Assembly: GCF_033807715.1 (NCBI RefSeq)
Contig: NC_084606.1
Location: forward strand, 37,501,401 to 37,565,400
Length of the DNA stretch: 64,000 bases
Direction: 5' to 3'
From: Cololabis saira
Lineage: Eukaryota; Chordata; Actinopteri; Beloniformes; Belonidae
A program made the translations under genes and the position numbers. Positions 1 to 11,024 of the stretch are shown here, piece by piece. Below the pieces are notes generated by a model. That model was not told the DNA's origin. It searched no databases and was given only the letters and a program-made list of their open reading frames with translations. The number at the start of each line of letters is the position of its first letter. Positions within the stretch are counted from its first letter, which is position 1.

Positions 1-320
1 GCAGCGCGCTCAAAAAGGTAAACAAAGCAGATGCAGTATGAAGCGGTCTATAGAAGGGTTAGCAGAGGGAGCGACAAGAATCATGGATTCTTCTTCTTCT
101 GATGAAGAGAGTGACAGGTTGGCGAAAGAGGCGGGGGAGAGTGGGGAGAAGAAAAAAAAGTACAGCTTTCAACAACAATGGCTGGCACAGTTCCCGTGGT
201 TAAGATACGAGGGACAGGCCCAGAGTTCTACGAGGGTGCATAAGCATGCATTGCACCCTCAGTTTATGTGTTTGCTCAGTTGAAAAGACGAAAAGAAAAC
301 TGACAAATGCGCGCGCGTTA
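1..320 (+). other. Possible N-terminal fragment of a transposase-like frame
   Basis: 38-283 encodes an acidic stretch followed by KKKYSFQQQWLAQFPWLRYE, reminiscent of the start of hAT/ZMYM-type proteins. Weak; no downstream domain found. A hairpin (GAGGGTGCA/TGCACCCTC) lies at 232-260. Confidence 0.25.
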
Positions 321-461
321 AGCCTCATTTATGGTTCCGCGTTAAATCGATGGTGTAGCCTACGGCGTAGGTACGCGGCGACGCGCACCGTACGTTCGCG
401 TCCCTGCGTATCCCTCGCCGTAAGATCTGCAGTTGGTGCAACCCGGAACCATAAATCAGCC
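321..461. mobile_element. GC-rich palindromic MITE (CTGATTTATGGTTCCGCGTTA family)
   Basis: Inverted ends ATTTATGGTTCCGCG and CGGAACCATAAATCAGC around a GCCTACGGCGTAGG palindrome. Confidence 0.7.
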
Positions 462-593
462 AGTGTCCGTCACTCATTTGCGTCCAGCGCGCAGTTTCCT
501 GCACCAGCAAGACGCTGCTCTCTGCTGCTCCGTTAACACAAACTAACATGGATATTCAGAAGTGGTTCAAGCACAACGACGCAAGCAAGTTTA

Positions 594-961
594 CAGGACT
601 GTCTCAGAAAATTAGAATATTGTGATAAAGTTCTTTATTTTCTGTAATGCAATTAAAAAAACAAAAATGTCATACATTCTGGATTCATTACAAATCAACT
701 GAAATATTGCAAGCCTTTTATTATTTCAATATTGCTGATTATGGCTTACAGCTTTAGATTAAGATTCCCAGAATATTCAAATTTTTTGAGATAGGATATT
801 TGAGTTTTCTTAAGCTGTAAGCCATGATCAGCAATATTAAAATCATAAAAGGCTTGCAATATTTCAGTCGATTTTTAATGAAATCCAGAATGTATGACAT
901 TTTTGCATTACAGAACATAAAGGACTTTATCACAATATTCTAATTTTCTGAGACAGTCCTG
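594..961. mobile_element. Family P palindromic MITE, full length
   Basis: Family P starts CAGGACTGTCTCAGAAAATT, ends with its complement, and is an almost perfect inverted repeat of about 350-380 bp flanked by TA. This copy interrupts an ATG-led segment (549 onward) that may belong to a transposase relic. Confidence 0.9.
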
Positions 962-2700
962 TATATTTATGGTTATATTTATTTTTGTTGCTATGTTTTA
1001 TTTTCTGTTGCTAGATTGTCTGATGGGTGAGGTAGCCCAGACTAAATGTAGCATTTTCTTTGTTCTGCAGCGATATTGCTGCAAAAATGCACTTGAAAGA
1101 CACTTTAAATATTATTGTTTGACTGGTATCATTCCACTTGAAATGACTGTCATGTTTAGTGATGGTTTTGAGCTGTATAAATAAAATTAGTTGGAATTTC
1201 TATGTTTTATTTTTAGGGTAAGAAACATCTGTTGCTAGATTGTCTGATGGGTGAGGTAGCCCAGACTAAATGTAGCATTTTCTTTGTTCTGCAGCAATAT
1301 TGCTGCAATAAAGCATTTGAAATACACTTTAAATATTCTTGTTTTGCTTGTATCATTCCGCTTGAAATTATGGGAAAATGCATAATTTAGTGTTGAATAA
1401 CGTGCCAGGCATGTGCCCCCCCTCTGATCTGATATGCAGCCCTAGTCATCATTTTCTAGACCCGTACTTTACCATAAAGTCACCTTAATTAGCCTAACAT
1501 TAGTTAGTACATTAACATTACTGAGCATTTATATAAATTATATTATCCATTTTTAAATTTATTAACTAACTCTGAGTAGTAAACATTAATTAGCCTAACT
1601 GTAGGCTATATGTGTTTCCTATAAATAATGATTGTTAATCTGTAAACAGTTAATTAATGCTTAATAATGTAACTAATGTTAGCAATGAAAAATATGGTGC
1701 TACCTAATTTGTTTTGGTGCTACTAAATGAAAAGCTAGGTGGGACCAGTGCTACCTGTGAAAAAGTTAGTCTGGAGCCCTGCCAGTGTGGTTTTTAATTA
1801 TATTTTACTCCGGGGTGTCGTGAGATTTTATTCACTTTTGAAAGGTGTCATGACTGAAAAAAGGTTGAGAAAGGCTGCTCAAGACATCCAAACTCCTCTT
1901 CATCAGCCATCTTATAATGCAGAGTAAATGCTCAAGTTGCATGCAAAAGTTTAAAAGCACTTTGCTTCAAAGCCACTTTTCGTCAAAAACAAGCACAAAA
2001 CAACTTCTCAAAAAATGCCAAACTCCACTTTGATTGACTTAAGGCTTGCAATGCGAGGTCACATTTTCATTTTGCAATCCACCTTTAACTTCAGCTTGTG
2101 CTCGTTATCTTCAAGAATCCATGTTATGTTTTCTTGTCTTATTGCACGTGGATACTATAAGGATTTTACGTTACCTTGTCTCTGAGAAAACTTCAAAATA
2201 TTTCCTGTTTCAGCATCAGCTTCTTTGGGTGAGCTCTCAGTCCTTTTTTCCTAGCAGGTTAGCTTAGCTAGTCTTTTGACTAAATGTAGTGGCACTCTGT
2301 TCACTCTAATTTGTACCACCTTTTGAGTCAGTCCACAAAAACACTATTTTGGACGCGAGCGATGAGACATGACAACTTTCCTTGGCTTTTAAAAGTTTAC
2401 TTGAAAAGATTAAAGTAATTTACAAGTCCAACACACGGTCAAAAGACTGTGTTGCTTCCAGCATTTTCTGACTCAAACTGAAAGTGAAACTTAACTTCTC
2501 CTTACTTCAAACCACCGTCACAAAATTAAAGTGATACCACAACCTAAAATACAAAACATAGAAAATAGAAAATCATTTATCTACACATTGATAAATTATG
2601 AATTTTAGTCGAATGTAAACCTTATGAATTATAATGAAATTATCATTATCCATTTTTAACTGTTTTAACTAAATCATTAATCATTACTTAATCAGGTCCT
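962..2700. other. Gene-free AT-rich stretch with a two-unit duplication
   Basis: A ~224-bp unit is duplicated at about 993-1200 and 1201-1400 (CTAGATTGTCTGATGGGTGA in both). Beyond that I recognise nothing coding. Confidence 0.6.
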
Positions 2701-2704
2701 TACT

Positions 2705-2858
2705 GGCCGTTACAGTCAGGATATTTTATTACATTATTGGTGAAGTTATTACATTATTGGATTTTATTACATTTTCGAATGAGTTAAGTGCAAATTTTAT
2801 TACGTTTTCAGGCGTTATTACATTTTCAGGAAATGATTACATTATAGGGTGCTACAAG
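2705..2858. mobile_element. Half copy of the TTGTAGCACCC palindromic MITE
   Basis: Collinear with 18000-18135 (ATTTTATTACATTATTGG motifs) and ending TATAGGGTGCTACAAG. It directly joins the inverted TRIM 5' fragment. Confidence 0.7.
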
Positions 2859-3141
2859 CCTCAGAGACAACACCCGTCTGACAGTAAAAGGAGGAACGTT
2901 TCACCAACACAAGTTTAGATTATTAATGTCACGACTCCAGAATAATGAACTATTTCATGTCAATCATTTTGCTCTAAACGTTCCTGTTCTTTGACCACAG
3001 TCAGTTTAGTAAACAGAGTTGAAGTTTTGTCGTCCCGCTGACAGAAACACAGTAAATGTCTTCTTTTGTACTTACCAGTGTCTCCAGACTCTCTGCTGAG
3101 TTGTTGAGAACAAACTTTGAAGTCTGAATTTACTCAGAAAG
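2859..3141 (-). pseudogene. Inverted copy of the TRIM noncoding exon 1 and intron 1
   Basis: Read on -, the segment matches 8615-8845 and 9175-9232 closely, including the exon end GAGACACTG and its GTAAGT donor. It lacks the retroelement of the active copy. No coding exon is attached. Confidence 0.7.
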
Positions 3142-3394
3142 TTTACTTGAAAGTAATTTGACTACTGTCAAATTACTTTCATGATGCCTGTTTTACCTGA
3201 TGTTATCTGTTGTTGCGGTTTTCATCCTCCTGAAAACTCTTTACTAATTCACATCAGTTCATCTTTTTGTAGATAAACACTAAACTCTTCACCTTCAACT
3301 GTTCCACATCTCTGTTTGTGCTGGAATCTCAACTCTTCATGGATGTTGTTAGTAGGTTATACAGGACTGGAGTTGAGGGGGGATGAGAGGGGAT

Positions 3395-4137
3395 GGCACC
3401 CCCCCCTGAAATAAAAACGGTCCAAATCATCCCCCCCTGAAATAAAAACGGTCCAAATCATCCCCCCTGTAAAACTGTCATCCCTCCTTTCCATCCCTTA
3501 TGTCATTTCATCAATGAATGTGGTTTTACTGCTATTTCAACATTTAGAGTCATCACCAGAAAAATAACACCAGAAAAATAACTTATTTGACAATTTTTAC
3601 CTGTTTGAAGTAAATTTTCACTTGAAATAAGTAGGAAAATCTGCCAGTGGGACAAGATTTATCTTCTTATTACAAGCAAAAAAATCTTGTTCCACTGGCA
3701 GATTTTTCTACTTATTTTAAGTGAAAATCTACTTGAAACAGGTGAAAATTGTTGTTTTTTTCCAGTGATGAGTCTTGTTTTAAGTGTAATGAGATTTTTT
3801 TACTAAAATGAGACATTTTAACTAGAAATAAGACAAATATTCTTGTTAAGATTGTGAGTTTTTGCAGTGATCCATGTTACTTATCCTGTGAAGGACAGAG
3901 TCATATTGATAAGTTCAGAAAAGTGTTTTTTATTGTTGTGTTTTGATGTATTTGATGTAAGCCCAGTGGATATTTAAAGCTTACAGAAGGCTGCATTTAA
4001 CTGCTGCTATGTCATTCCTGCAGTATTTCTGCAGCTGTTTTGGTCACTGCTATTATTTGTAATATATTATATTATTTGTAATCAGCACAAATTATCTGTC
4101 CCCATATGATCAAATCCACCATCCCCCTTGATTTTTT
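3395..4137. repeat. Interspersed repeat with GGTCCAAATCATCCCCCC units and an internal MITE
   Basis: It matches 48640-49790 in inverted orientation. It begins with repeats of a unit containing AAAAACGGTCCAAATCATCC, then a palindromic MITE like 57827-58178, and ends with a segment also present at 47605-47690. The TA at 3545-3546 is the empty site for the family P insertion at 49138. Confidence 0.75.
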
Positions 4138-4189
4138 TTTACAACTCGAGTACTGGGCGTAACCCGCTGTGATGTTACATCTATGACGT

Positions 4190-4627
4190 CATGCACATTC
4201 CCTCTATAGTTTGTGGATTGACAACAAGTTGGACTGAACAAGCAACACAAGGCAGCGGTACAAGGAGGCCCAGACCAGGATGTAGTTCCTGAGGAGGCTG
4301 AGATCTTTCTCCTGGGGATGTTTCATCCATCGATGGTCACCAGCGTCCTGTCCTACACTGTGGTGAGCTGGGGAGGGAGCACTTCAAGGGCAGATCTCTC
4401 CAGGATCAGGAAGCTGATCAGACGCGCTGGATCCAGGTTGGAACGAAGCTGGACCCCCTGGAGACAGTGACAGAGAGGAGAACAGTCCACAAACTCCTGG
4501 CTCTCCTGGACAACACCAGCCTCCCTCTGCACACTCACCAGCAGCTGGAGAAGCCGGTTCAGTGAGAGGATAATCCTCCCCGAGTGCAGGACCAACAGAC
4601 GGAGGAACTCCTTCATCCCCCGGGCCA
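4190..4627 (+). pseudogene. L2-like LINE reverse transcriptase C-terminal relic, left part
   Basis: With frameshifts, the + strand reads motifs typical of fish L2-like elements (HKLLALLDNTSLPLHT, WRSRFSERIILPECRTNR, NSFIPRA). It is cut at 4627 and resumes near 5428 (KLFNSSLGG). Confidence 0.65.
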
Positions 4628-5424
4628 AGAATGAATGAATGAATCTTTATTTCGGCTTGTACACACTTTTTTACAAAACAAGATGAAACGGTAAAATAAA
4701 CATTTCTTTAGCCGAAAAGGTGTAGCTGAAGCCGTAGCTTATAGTGCCTACCCTTTTTATCTTATGATCAGCTTAAATATGAGACATTAGCATTACTCTG
4801 TGGAAACAAACCATACATAAAGAAGACAAAAATAAGTAAGACAAAATATAAAATTGACGTTTCATATTATAGAATGTTTTTGATAGTATACTTTATAATT
4901 ATAGTGTTTTATATTTATTTACAGTATTTTCTTTAAACATTTCCTTAAACTTGAAGATAGAAGTGCACATTTTTAGGTCGTTGTCACAACTATTCCATAT
5001 TTCTCTTGCCTTAACTGATGTACATCTCTTTTTATTATTAGTTCTTGCTGTCGTTGTTTCAAACATGAGTTTCCCCCTCAGGTCAGAACACATTTATTTG
5101 GAACAAATCCTGACTGCAGTTTGGAAGCAGTTTCTGCTGCTTTAAAGGCAAATAAAACAGTTTTCTGTTCTACTATATCATGGAATTTTTCAGAGTATTA
5201 TATTTAATAAAGAGATTATTTGATGGTTTATAATAGTCAGATCTATTAATTATCCTTAAAGCTCTTTTCTGTAACAGTAAAATAGGGTTTGTATTAGTTT
5301 TATAGGTGTTACCCCAAACCTCCACACAATAAGTCATGTATGGAACTATGAGTGAGTTATACATCAAAAACTGTGCTCTTTGACAGAAAAAATAATTTGT
5401 TTTACTTAATATTGCTAGGGTTTT
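4628..5424 (-). mobile_element. LINE 3' end with ATTC-repeat tail inserted into another LINE
   Basis: On -, a short peptide (YNSLIVPYMTYCVEVWGNTY, LLLQKRALRIIN) is the typical end of a fish LINE reverse transcriptase. The 3' end is AATAAAGATTCATTCATTC, a short-repeat tail of the L2/CR1 type. Confidence 0.65.
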
Positions 5425-5560
5425 AGATCATCAAACTGTTCAACTCCTCACTGGGGGGGAGGAGGGTAAAGAAGAACAAGAAGAACTGGAGAACAGAGGG
5501 ACTGTGGGGGGTCAGTCAGTCAGTCAGTCCAACAACAAACTGGACCTCGCAATAACTTTG
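5425..5560 (+). pseudogene. L2-like LINE relic, right part
   Basis: Continuation of 4190-4627 after the nested LINE, followed by a GTCA repeat at about 5511-5529. Confidence 0.5.
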
Positions 5561-6060
5561 TGCAATATTTCACAACATTTATTTCTTTTCTATTAATGTA
5601 ATTCTATTTATGCCACTGTCCTTTTTATTTTTTATTTTTATATTGGTGTTTGGTTTTGGGGTGTTTGAATTGTATTAGGGCTGTCAGTTTAGCGCGTTAA
5701 TTAGATTAATTTATTACACTGCTAATTAACCCATTATGAAAATTAATGCAATTAATTATGAGCAGTGGCGGAGCCAGAATGTAGCTAATGGGTAGGCCTG
5801 CAAAAATTTGGATGGGCCTGATTTTTTTAAAGTTGAGATGTGCGTTAAATTATATTGTGTAAAAAAATCTGTCAGACTAGGACCAGTTTAAATTATAGTT
5901 ACACCTCGTACTTAAGTCAGATTCCTGTAAATATCTACAGGTTTGAAAGGATATACAGCAGTCCTACTGTAGACTCCACAATCAGACCTCTGTTCTGTTA
6001 AAATTCACTGTTAAAACGTGATAAGAAAAAAAGAGGGAGAGAACGAAAGAGATGGAGTGT
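5561..6060. other. Gene-free stretch
   Basis: AT-rich, transposon-like debris; no reading frame or structure I can name. Confidence 0.5.
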
Positions 6061-6081
6061 CAGAAAGACTGAGTGGCAGAA

Positions 6082-6345
6082 ATGGGAAAGAGCTGTTGTG
6101 CGATCGACTGTACTCATAGATTTAGCAAGAAATCAGAGTTATCGTTTTACAGACTGCTGAAAAATAAGCTTAAGAGAGACAAATGTATCGCTGCAATTCA
6201 CAGAAACAACTGGATTCCAGGCACCCAAATGTGGATTTGGACGTGGATTTTTTTCTCTAAAAAATTAGAAATGTCTGCCATGTTTTTTGGTGTCACGGCC
6301 ACAATCTTGAAAGTCACGTGACTTGGACGCAAAACGAATAGGCAG
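6082..6345 (+). pseudogene. THAP-domain fragment, degraded
   Basis: [20 protein letters not shown] and RNNWIPGTQMW match the copy at 61385, but the CGSH zinc pair is lost (TWIFFSK instead). It is preceded by just over one unit of the 16-bp repeat that is expanded at 60808-61346. Confidence 0.7.
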
Positions 6346-6995
6346 AAAAATTTTACAGTTATACAATTCAAGGGCTATTATTGTAACCAGTCTACGTTTT
6401 TGCACTTTGGACCAACGTAGGCAGGGTACGTTTTTATGAAAAATCAGCATAAAATCAATAACATAAGCAAATCAAGCAGAGAGCAAGCAGAGGAGGTGTC
6501 TGCACTGTAAAGCAGCACGAATGAGGAGGAATATAGTTTTATTGTCTGTACCGCCCAGTCCTGATCTGAACTTTGAACAGTTAATTTAAGATAAACGACA
6601 GTGTAAAGGTGAATGTTTGAACAACGAGCTGCACCCGAAGCTTCACTCCATTCTATTCATCAACGCTGCTGTTTGACAATAATCCTGTAAATCAGAAGAA
6701 GGAACCAGAGCAGAGGGAGGAAGGAGGGAAGCTCAAGTGTGACGGAGCATAAATCCAGTCCAGACGAGTCCTGTTTGTCTCTGAAAGAAGATCCAAGTCT
6801 CTGAAACACTGGTGAGTCCAGCTCATCACATTTCCTGCTTCAAAAGACTCTTCACTTCCACTCCTTCAATTATTCTGGACCATTTCTGAGGTCCATTCAG
6901 GAGCTTCAGATGTATCAAAACCATATCTCTTTTTTCTGGTTCATGTCTCAGTTTTAAACATAGTACACAAATCCTTTTGATGACATTACTACCTG
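6346..6995. other. Gene-free stretch, possible second TRIM-type 5' exon
   Basis: At about 6780-6815 CTCTGAAACACTG|GTGAGT resembles the end of the TRIM noncoding exon. No TRIM coding exon follows. Confidence 0.3.
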
Positions 6996-7003
6996 GACGC
7001 TGC

Positions 7004-8205
7004 CAGGGCCGGATTTAGCGAGGCCCACTAAGGTGGGCAGACTGAAATGTAGGGTCGGTCAAACCCCCGAAATTCATAGAAAACTATGCTATCATGATAT
7101 CAGTTCATCTATCTTCTCCACAGTATGCTAACCCTAACCCTTCCTGACACTTCCCTCTGCATTTACCCGGGTTTGGGACCGGTGTTCTGCCAATCTTTGC
7201 TACCTGCCGAGAAATGCTACTTTGTGGTTCTGCACATGCACACAACCGATTTTCAAAGTTTGATTGCCCCGCCAATCATTTCTTGCACGATGTAAAATTG
7301 ATAATATGGGATGTTGAGTATTTGATCCTTCAAAATACACTTACCCATGACATGAATTGCATTACACATTGTGAACATGATACGATAAAAAGAAAAAAAA
7401 CAAAACAATTCTATCGCTTTATTTGATATTCATTCAGTCATTGGCCTTTATTTAACCAGGCAGGTCATTAAGAACACATTCTTATTTACAATAACGGCTT
7501 GGCAAGAGACAAAGAAGTGGGCTAGGGAGTAAAATACAGAAAAAAACAAAACACAAAAATTGTAGCTCTGCAAAGGTAGAAAACCATTAGGTAGCATTTT
7601 TGGCAAAGCAGCAAAAAATGGCAGAACACCGGCACAAACACTGGCTTGTGCCCTGTTGAGGCTGCATTTATTTTATGTTTTTTGCTTTTTTTGTTGTTTA
7701 TCAATCAATCGTAGCCTACGGCGTAGGCTCTGCGTGGATTTAAAAGGTCCCGCAGCAGGCTGGCAGCTCCAGAGCCTGCACGGCATGGACCGGGATGGAG
7801 AGAGGCGTTTCCATCCCGGCGAGGGCGGAGAGCGGCGTTGCGCTGCGGTCTGTGCAGGCTCTGGAGCCACGGCTACGCCGTAGGGTGCGGCGTAGCCTAC
7901 GGCGTAAGGTACGCGGCGATGCGCACCATTCTGCGTTGGTGTAACGCAGAACCATAAATCAGCCTTCAGTGTGTGCTGTTCTGAACACCGGGTCCCTCCG
8001 CCGAGACACAACTTTTGCGGTATGCGTTCATTGTTGTGTCTAAAAATGATGCGCAGTGCCCACCCAATCAGAAACGGTACAGATATTCTGTGATATTTTT
8101 TTATATTTATAAAAAAATAAAGGATCCCCATAACTTTGATTGGGTGGGCAGGACGCACGTTTGGGTGGGCACAGCCCCCCCCTGCCTCCCCTAAAACCGG
8201 CCTCG
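7004..8205. mobile_element. hAT-type non-autonomous element with 8-bp TSD
   Basis: Ends CAGGGCCGG and CCGGCCTCG, flanked by GACGCTGC at 6996-7003 and 8206-8213. It contains a LINE 3'-like segment near 7440-7500 and a GC-rich MITE at 7709-7966. Its right part (7985-8190) recurs at 52800-52990. Confidence 0.75.
7709..7966. mobile_element. GC-rich palindromic MITE, extended core
   Basis: Contains GTAGCCTACGGCGTAGG twice and ends AACCATAAATCAGCCTT; nested in a hAT element. The core carries an inverted repeat (CAGAGCCTGCACG and CTGTGCAGGCTCTG). Confidence 0.7.
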
Positions 8206-8326
8206 GACGCTGCCCAAATACAGTTTATAGGCAGAGATGGTTCAATAATCCTAAATCTGTAAACCCGACCTAGCTCCTGCTAACACTTTTGCATTACTAA
8301 AATACAACTAGAAACCTTCTTGACTA

Positions 8327-8471
8327 CAGGACTGTCTCAGAAAATTAGAATATTATTAAAAAAACAATTAAAAAAACAAAAATGTCATCCATTCTGGATT
8401 CATTACAAATCAACTGAAATATTGCAAGCCTTTTATTATTTTAATATTGCTGATTATGGCTTACAGCTTAC
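8327..8471. mobile_element. Family P MITE, left half only
   Basis: The left terminal repeat and half the palindrome are present, ending at the GGCTTACAGCTTA motif. It lies just 5' of the TRIM noncoding exon. Confidence 0.8.
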
Positions 8472-8549
8472 TTACTTTCAAATTACTTTGACTACAGTTC
8501 TACTACAACAGAACTGTAAATACAGGAAAACTCCAACGTCAGATGGTTG

Positions 8550-8678
8550 AGTGAATCCGGTTGGTCAGAGCGACAGAAGAGCTGCAGCAGAGACTAAACC
8601 TGTCTGATTCTGGGTTCTGAGTACATTCAGACTTCAAAGTTTGTTCTCAACAACTCAGCAGAGAGTCCGGAGACACTG
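8550..8678 (+). other. Probable noncoding first exon of the TRIM gene
   Basis: A GTAAGT donor begins at 8679 and the matching acceptor precedes 9328, giving a roughly 650-bp intron just before the ATG. The same exon-donor segment occurs inverted at 2859-3141, which supports it as a real conserved unit. The 5' limit (transcription start) is not visible, so the start coordinate is approximate. Confidence 0.55.
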
Positions 8679-8849
8679 GTAAGTACAAAAGAAGACATTT
8701 ACTGTGTTTCTGTCAGCGGGACGACAAAACTTCAACTCTGTTTACTAAATGTTATTCTGGCAACCTCAAACTGACTCTGGTCAAAGAACAGGAACGTTTA
8801 GAGGAAAATGATTGACATGAAATAGTTCATTATTCTGGAGTCGTGACAT

Positions 8850-9172
8850 TAATGATAAGATAAGATAAGATAAGATAAGATAAGATAAGATAATCCTTTA
8901 TTTTCTCCCTCAGTGGGGAAACTTATTTTGTTGGTAGCAGTAAACTTAGCATACACATGCAGGGGAGGAGTAAAAAGACTAAAAAGTAAAAAATTAAAAG
9001 TATATATAATTACAAAGATATGAGCAGTATATACAGTAGATTGAAAGAAACAGTGCAAAAAAGCAGGTAGAGTGTGTGTGAGGTAGACAGGCAGATATTG
9101 CACATATGATATTGCACATCTTGTAATGTTATTGCACAAGTTATTGTCTGTTGGCTACTGAGAGCAGGCCTA
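8850..9172 (-). mobile_element. LINE/SINE-like 3' end with TTATC tail, inserted in TRIM intron 1
   Basis: Read on the - strand, the segment ends in an AATAAAGG-like stretch followed by about seven TTATC repeats (8855-8892), a typical non-LTR retroelement tail. The related inverted copy of this intron at 2859-3141 lacks the segment, so it entered after the two copies separated. The family is not assigned. Confidence 0.6.
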
Positions 9173-9336
9173 ATCTAAACTTGTATTGGTGAAACGTTCC
9201 TCCTTTTACTGTCAGACGGGTGTTGTCTCTGAGGATTCATGACATTCTTTGTTCCGTCTGTTTCCTTCTCTCTTGTTGTTTTTTATTATTGCAGCTTTGA
9301 TGTTTCACACTTTCACTTTGTTTCCAGAGAACCAAC

Positions 9337-10980
9337 ATGTCTGCCGCCAGCAACCTGAGATCTGCAGATCAGTTCCTGTGCTCCATCTGTCTGGACGTGT
9401 TCACTGATCCAGTCAGCACACCGTGTGGACACAACTATTGTAAAACCTGCATCACTCATTACTGGGATGATAACGTTCTTTACAAGTGTCCCGTGTGTCA
9501 AAAGATGTTCGGTAGAAGACCTGACCTGGAAGTCAACACCTTATTGAGAGAGATGGTTTCTGAGTTCAGACGTGAAGCTCAACAGAAATCCAGCAGCAGC
9601 AGCTCAGAGCAACAAGCTGCAGAACCAGGAGAAGTTCCCTGTGACGTCTGCACTGGAACCAGACTGAAGGCCCTGAAGTCCTGCTTGGTGTGTCTGGCCT
9701 CGTACTGTGAGACTCACCTGGAGCCTCATCTGACAATGTCAGGCCTGAAAAGACATCAGCTGGTGGAGCCTGTGGAGAACCTGGAGGACAGGATTTGTAC
9801 GAAGCACGATAAACCTCTGGAGCTGTTCTGTAAGACCGACCAGACATGTGTCTGCATGCTCTGCCCTGTTTTAGACCACAAGACTCATGAGTTTGTTCCT
9901 CTGAGAGAAGAATATGAAGGAAAGAAGGCAGATCTGCAGAAGACAGACGCTGAGATTCAGCAGATGATCCAGAAGAGACGACTGAAGATTCAGGAGATCA
10001 GAGCGTCTCTGAAGATCAGTAACGATGCTGCAGACAGAGAGAAAGCAGAAGGTGTTCAGGTCTTCACTGATCTGAAGGAGTCTGTTGAGAGACGTCTGAA
10101 GGAGTTCATGAAGGAGATGAAAGACAAACAGAAAACTGCAGAGAAACAGGCTGAAGACTTCATCAAAGATCTGGAACAGGAAATCTGTGAGCTGAAGAAG
10201 AGGAGCTCTGAGGTGGAGCAGCTCTCACGCTCTGAAGATCACCTGCACCTCCTCCAAAGATTCTCATCCCTGGAAGATGCTCCACCCACCAAGAACTGGA
10301 CAGAGGTCAGAGTCCATCCACCTTCATATGAGGGGACTGTGGTGAGAGCTGTGGAGCAGCTGGAGAAGAACCTCACAGAGAAGATGAAGAAGCTGCTTGA
10401 AGTTGAGCTGAGGAGGATCCAGAAGTTTGAAGCTGATGTGACTCTTGATCCTGATACAGCAAATCCCTGGCTCATCCTGTCTGAAGATGGAAAACAAGTC
10501 TATCATGTTGATGTGAGGAAGAATCTTCCAAATAATCCAGAGAGATTCTCTACATGTCTTTGTGTTTTAGGAAAACAGAGTTTTTCTTCAGGCAGATTTT
10601 ACTTTGAAGTTCAGGTTAAAGGAAAGACTGAATGGAATTTAGGAGTGGCCAGAGAGTCAGTCAAGAGGAAGGGAAGCATCACTCGGAGACCTCAGGATGG
10701 TTACTGGACTGTTTGGCTTATAAAAGGAAATGAGTATGAAGCTAATGATCGTATTTCAGTCCGTGTCCATCTCAGTTCTCCTCCTGAGAAGTTGGGGGTG
10801 TTTGTGGATTATGAGGAGGGTCTGGTCTCCTTTCATGATGTAGATGCTGCAGCACTTCTCTACTCCTTTACTGGCTGCTCCTTCAGGGAGAAACTACACC
10901 CGTTCTTCAGTCCGTTTATCAATCATGTAGGTAAAAACTCTGCTCCTCTGATCATCTGTGCTGTAAATAAAACTGTCTGA
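9337..10980 (+). CDS. TRIM-family E3 ubiquitin ligase (RING, B-box, coiled coil, PRY-SPRY)
   Basis: A complete 547-aa protein is encoded in one exon. The RING is C3HC4 with C15, C18, C30, H32, C35, C38, C51 and C54. A B-box 1-like zinc module covers about residues 102-140 and B-box 2 about 154-187. A Lys/Glu-rich coiled coil covers about 190-310, and a PRY-SPRY domain about 365-545. Order and length fit the fish bloodthirsty/NF7/A33-like TRIM group, whose members are E3 ligases that recognise targets through the SPRY domain; many fish members respond to infection. The start is the ATG at 9337, just after a strong acceptor (exon begins 9328). An AATAAA at 10966-10971 lies inside the last codons. 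The exact orthologue cannot be named by eye because the family is large and lineage-specific. Domain assignment is very secure; an immune role is inference from the family. Confidence 0.93.
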   Translation: MSAASNLRSADQFLCSICLDVFTDPVSTPCGHNYCKTCITHYWDDNVLYKCPVCQKMFGRRPDLEVNTLLREMVSEFRREAQQKSSSSSSEQQAAEPGEVPCDVCTGTRLKALKSCLVCLASYCETHLEPHLTMSGLKRHQLVEPVENLEDRICTKHDKPLELFCKTDQTCVCMLCPVLDHKTHEFVPLREEYEGKKADLQKTDAEIQQMIQKRRLKIQEIRASLKISNDAADREKAEGVQVFTDLKESVERRLKEFMKEMKDKQKTAEKQAEDFIKDLEQEICELKKRSSEVEQLSRSEDHLHLLQRFSSLEDAPPTKNWTEVRVHPPSYEGTVVRAVEQLEKNLTEKMKKLLEVELRRIQKFEADVTLDPDTANPWLILSEDGKQVYHVDVRKNLPNNPERFSTCLCVLGKQSFSSGRFYFEVQVKGKTEWNLGVARESVKRKGSITRRPQDGYWTVWLIKGNEYEANDRISVRVHLSSPPEKLGVFVDYEEGLVSFHDVDAAALLYSFTGCSFREKLHPFFSPFINHVGKNSAPLIICAVNKTV

Positions 10981-11024
10981 TCTTTGATACAATCAATCTT
11001 CATCAACTCTGAATGTTCATTTAA

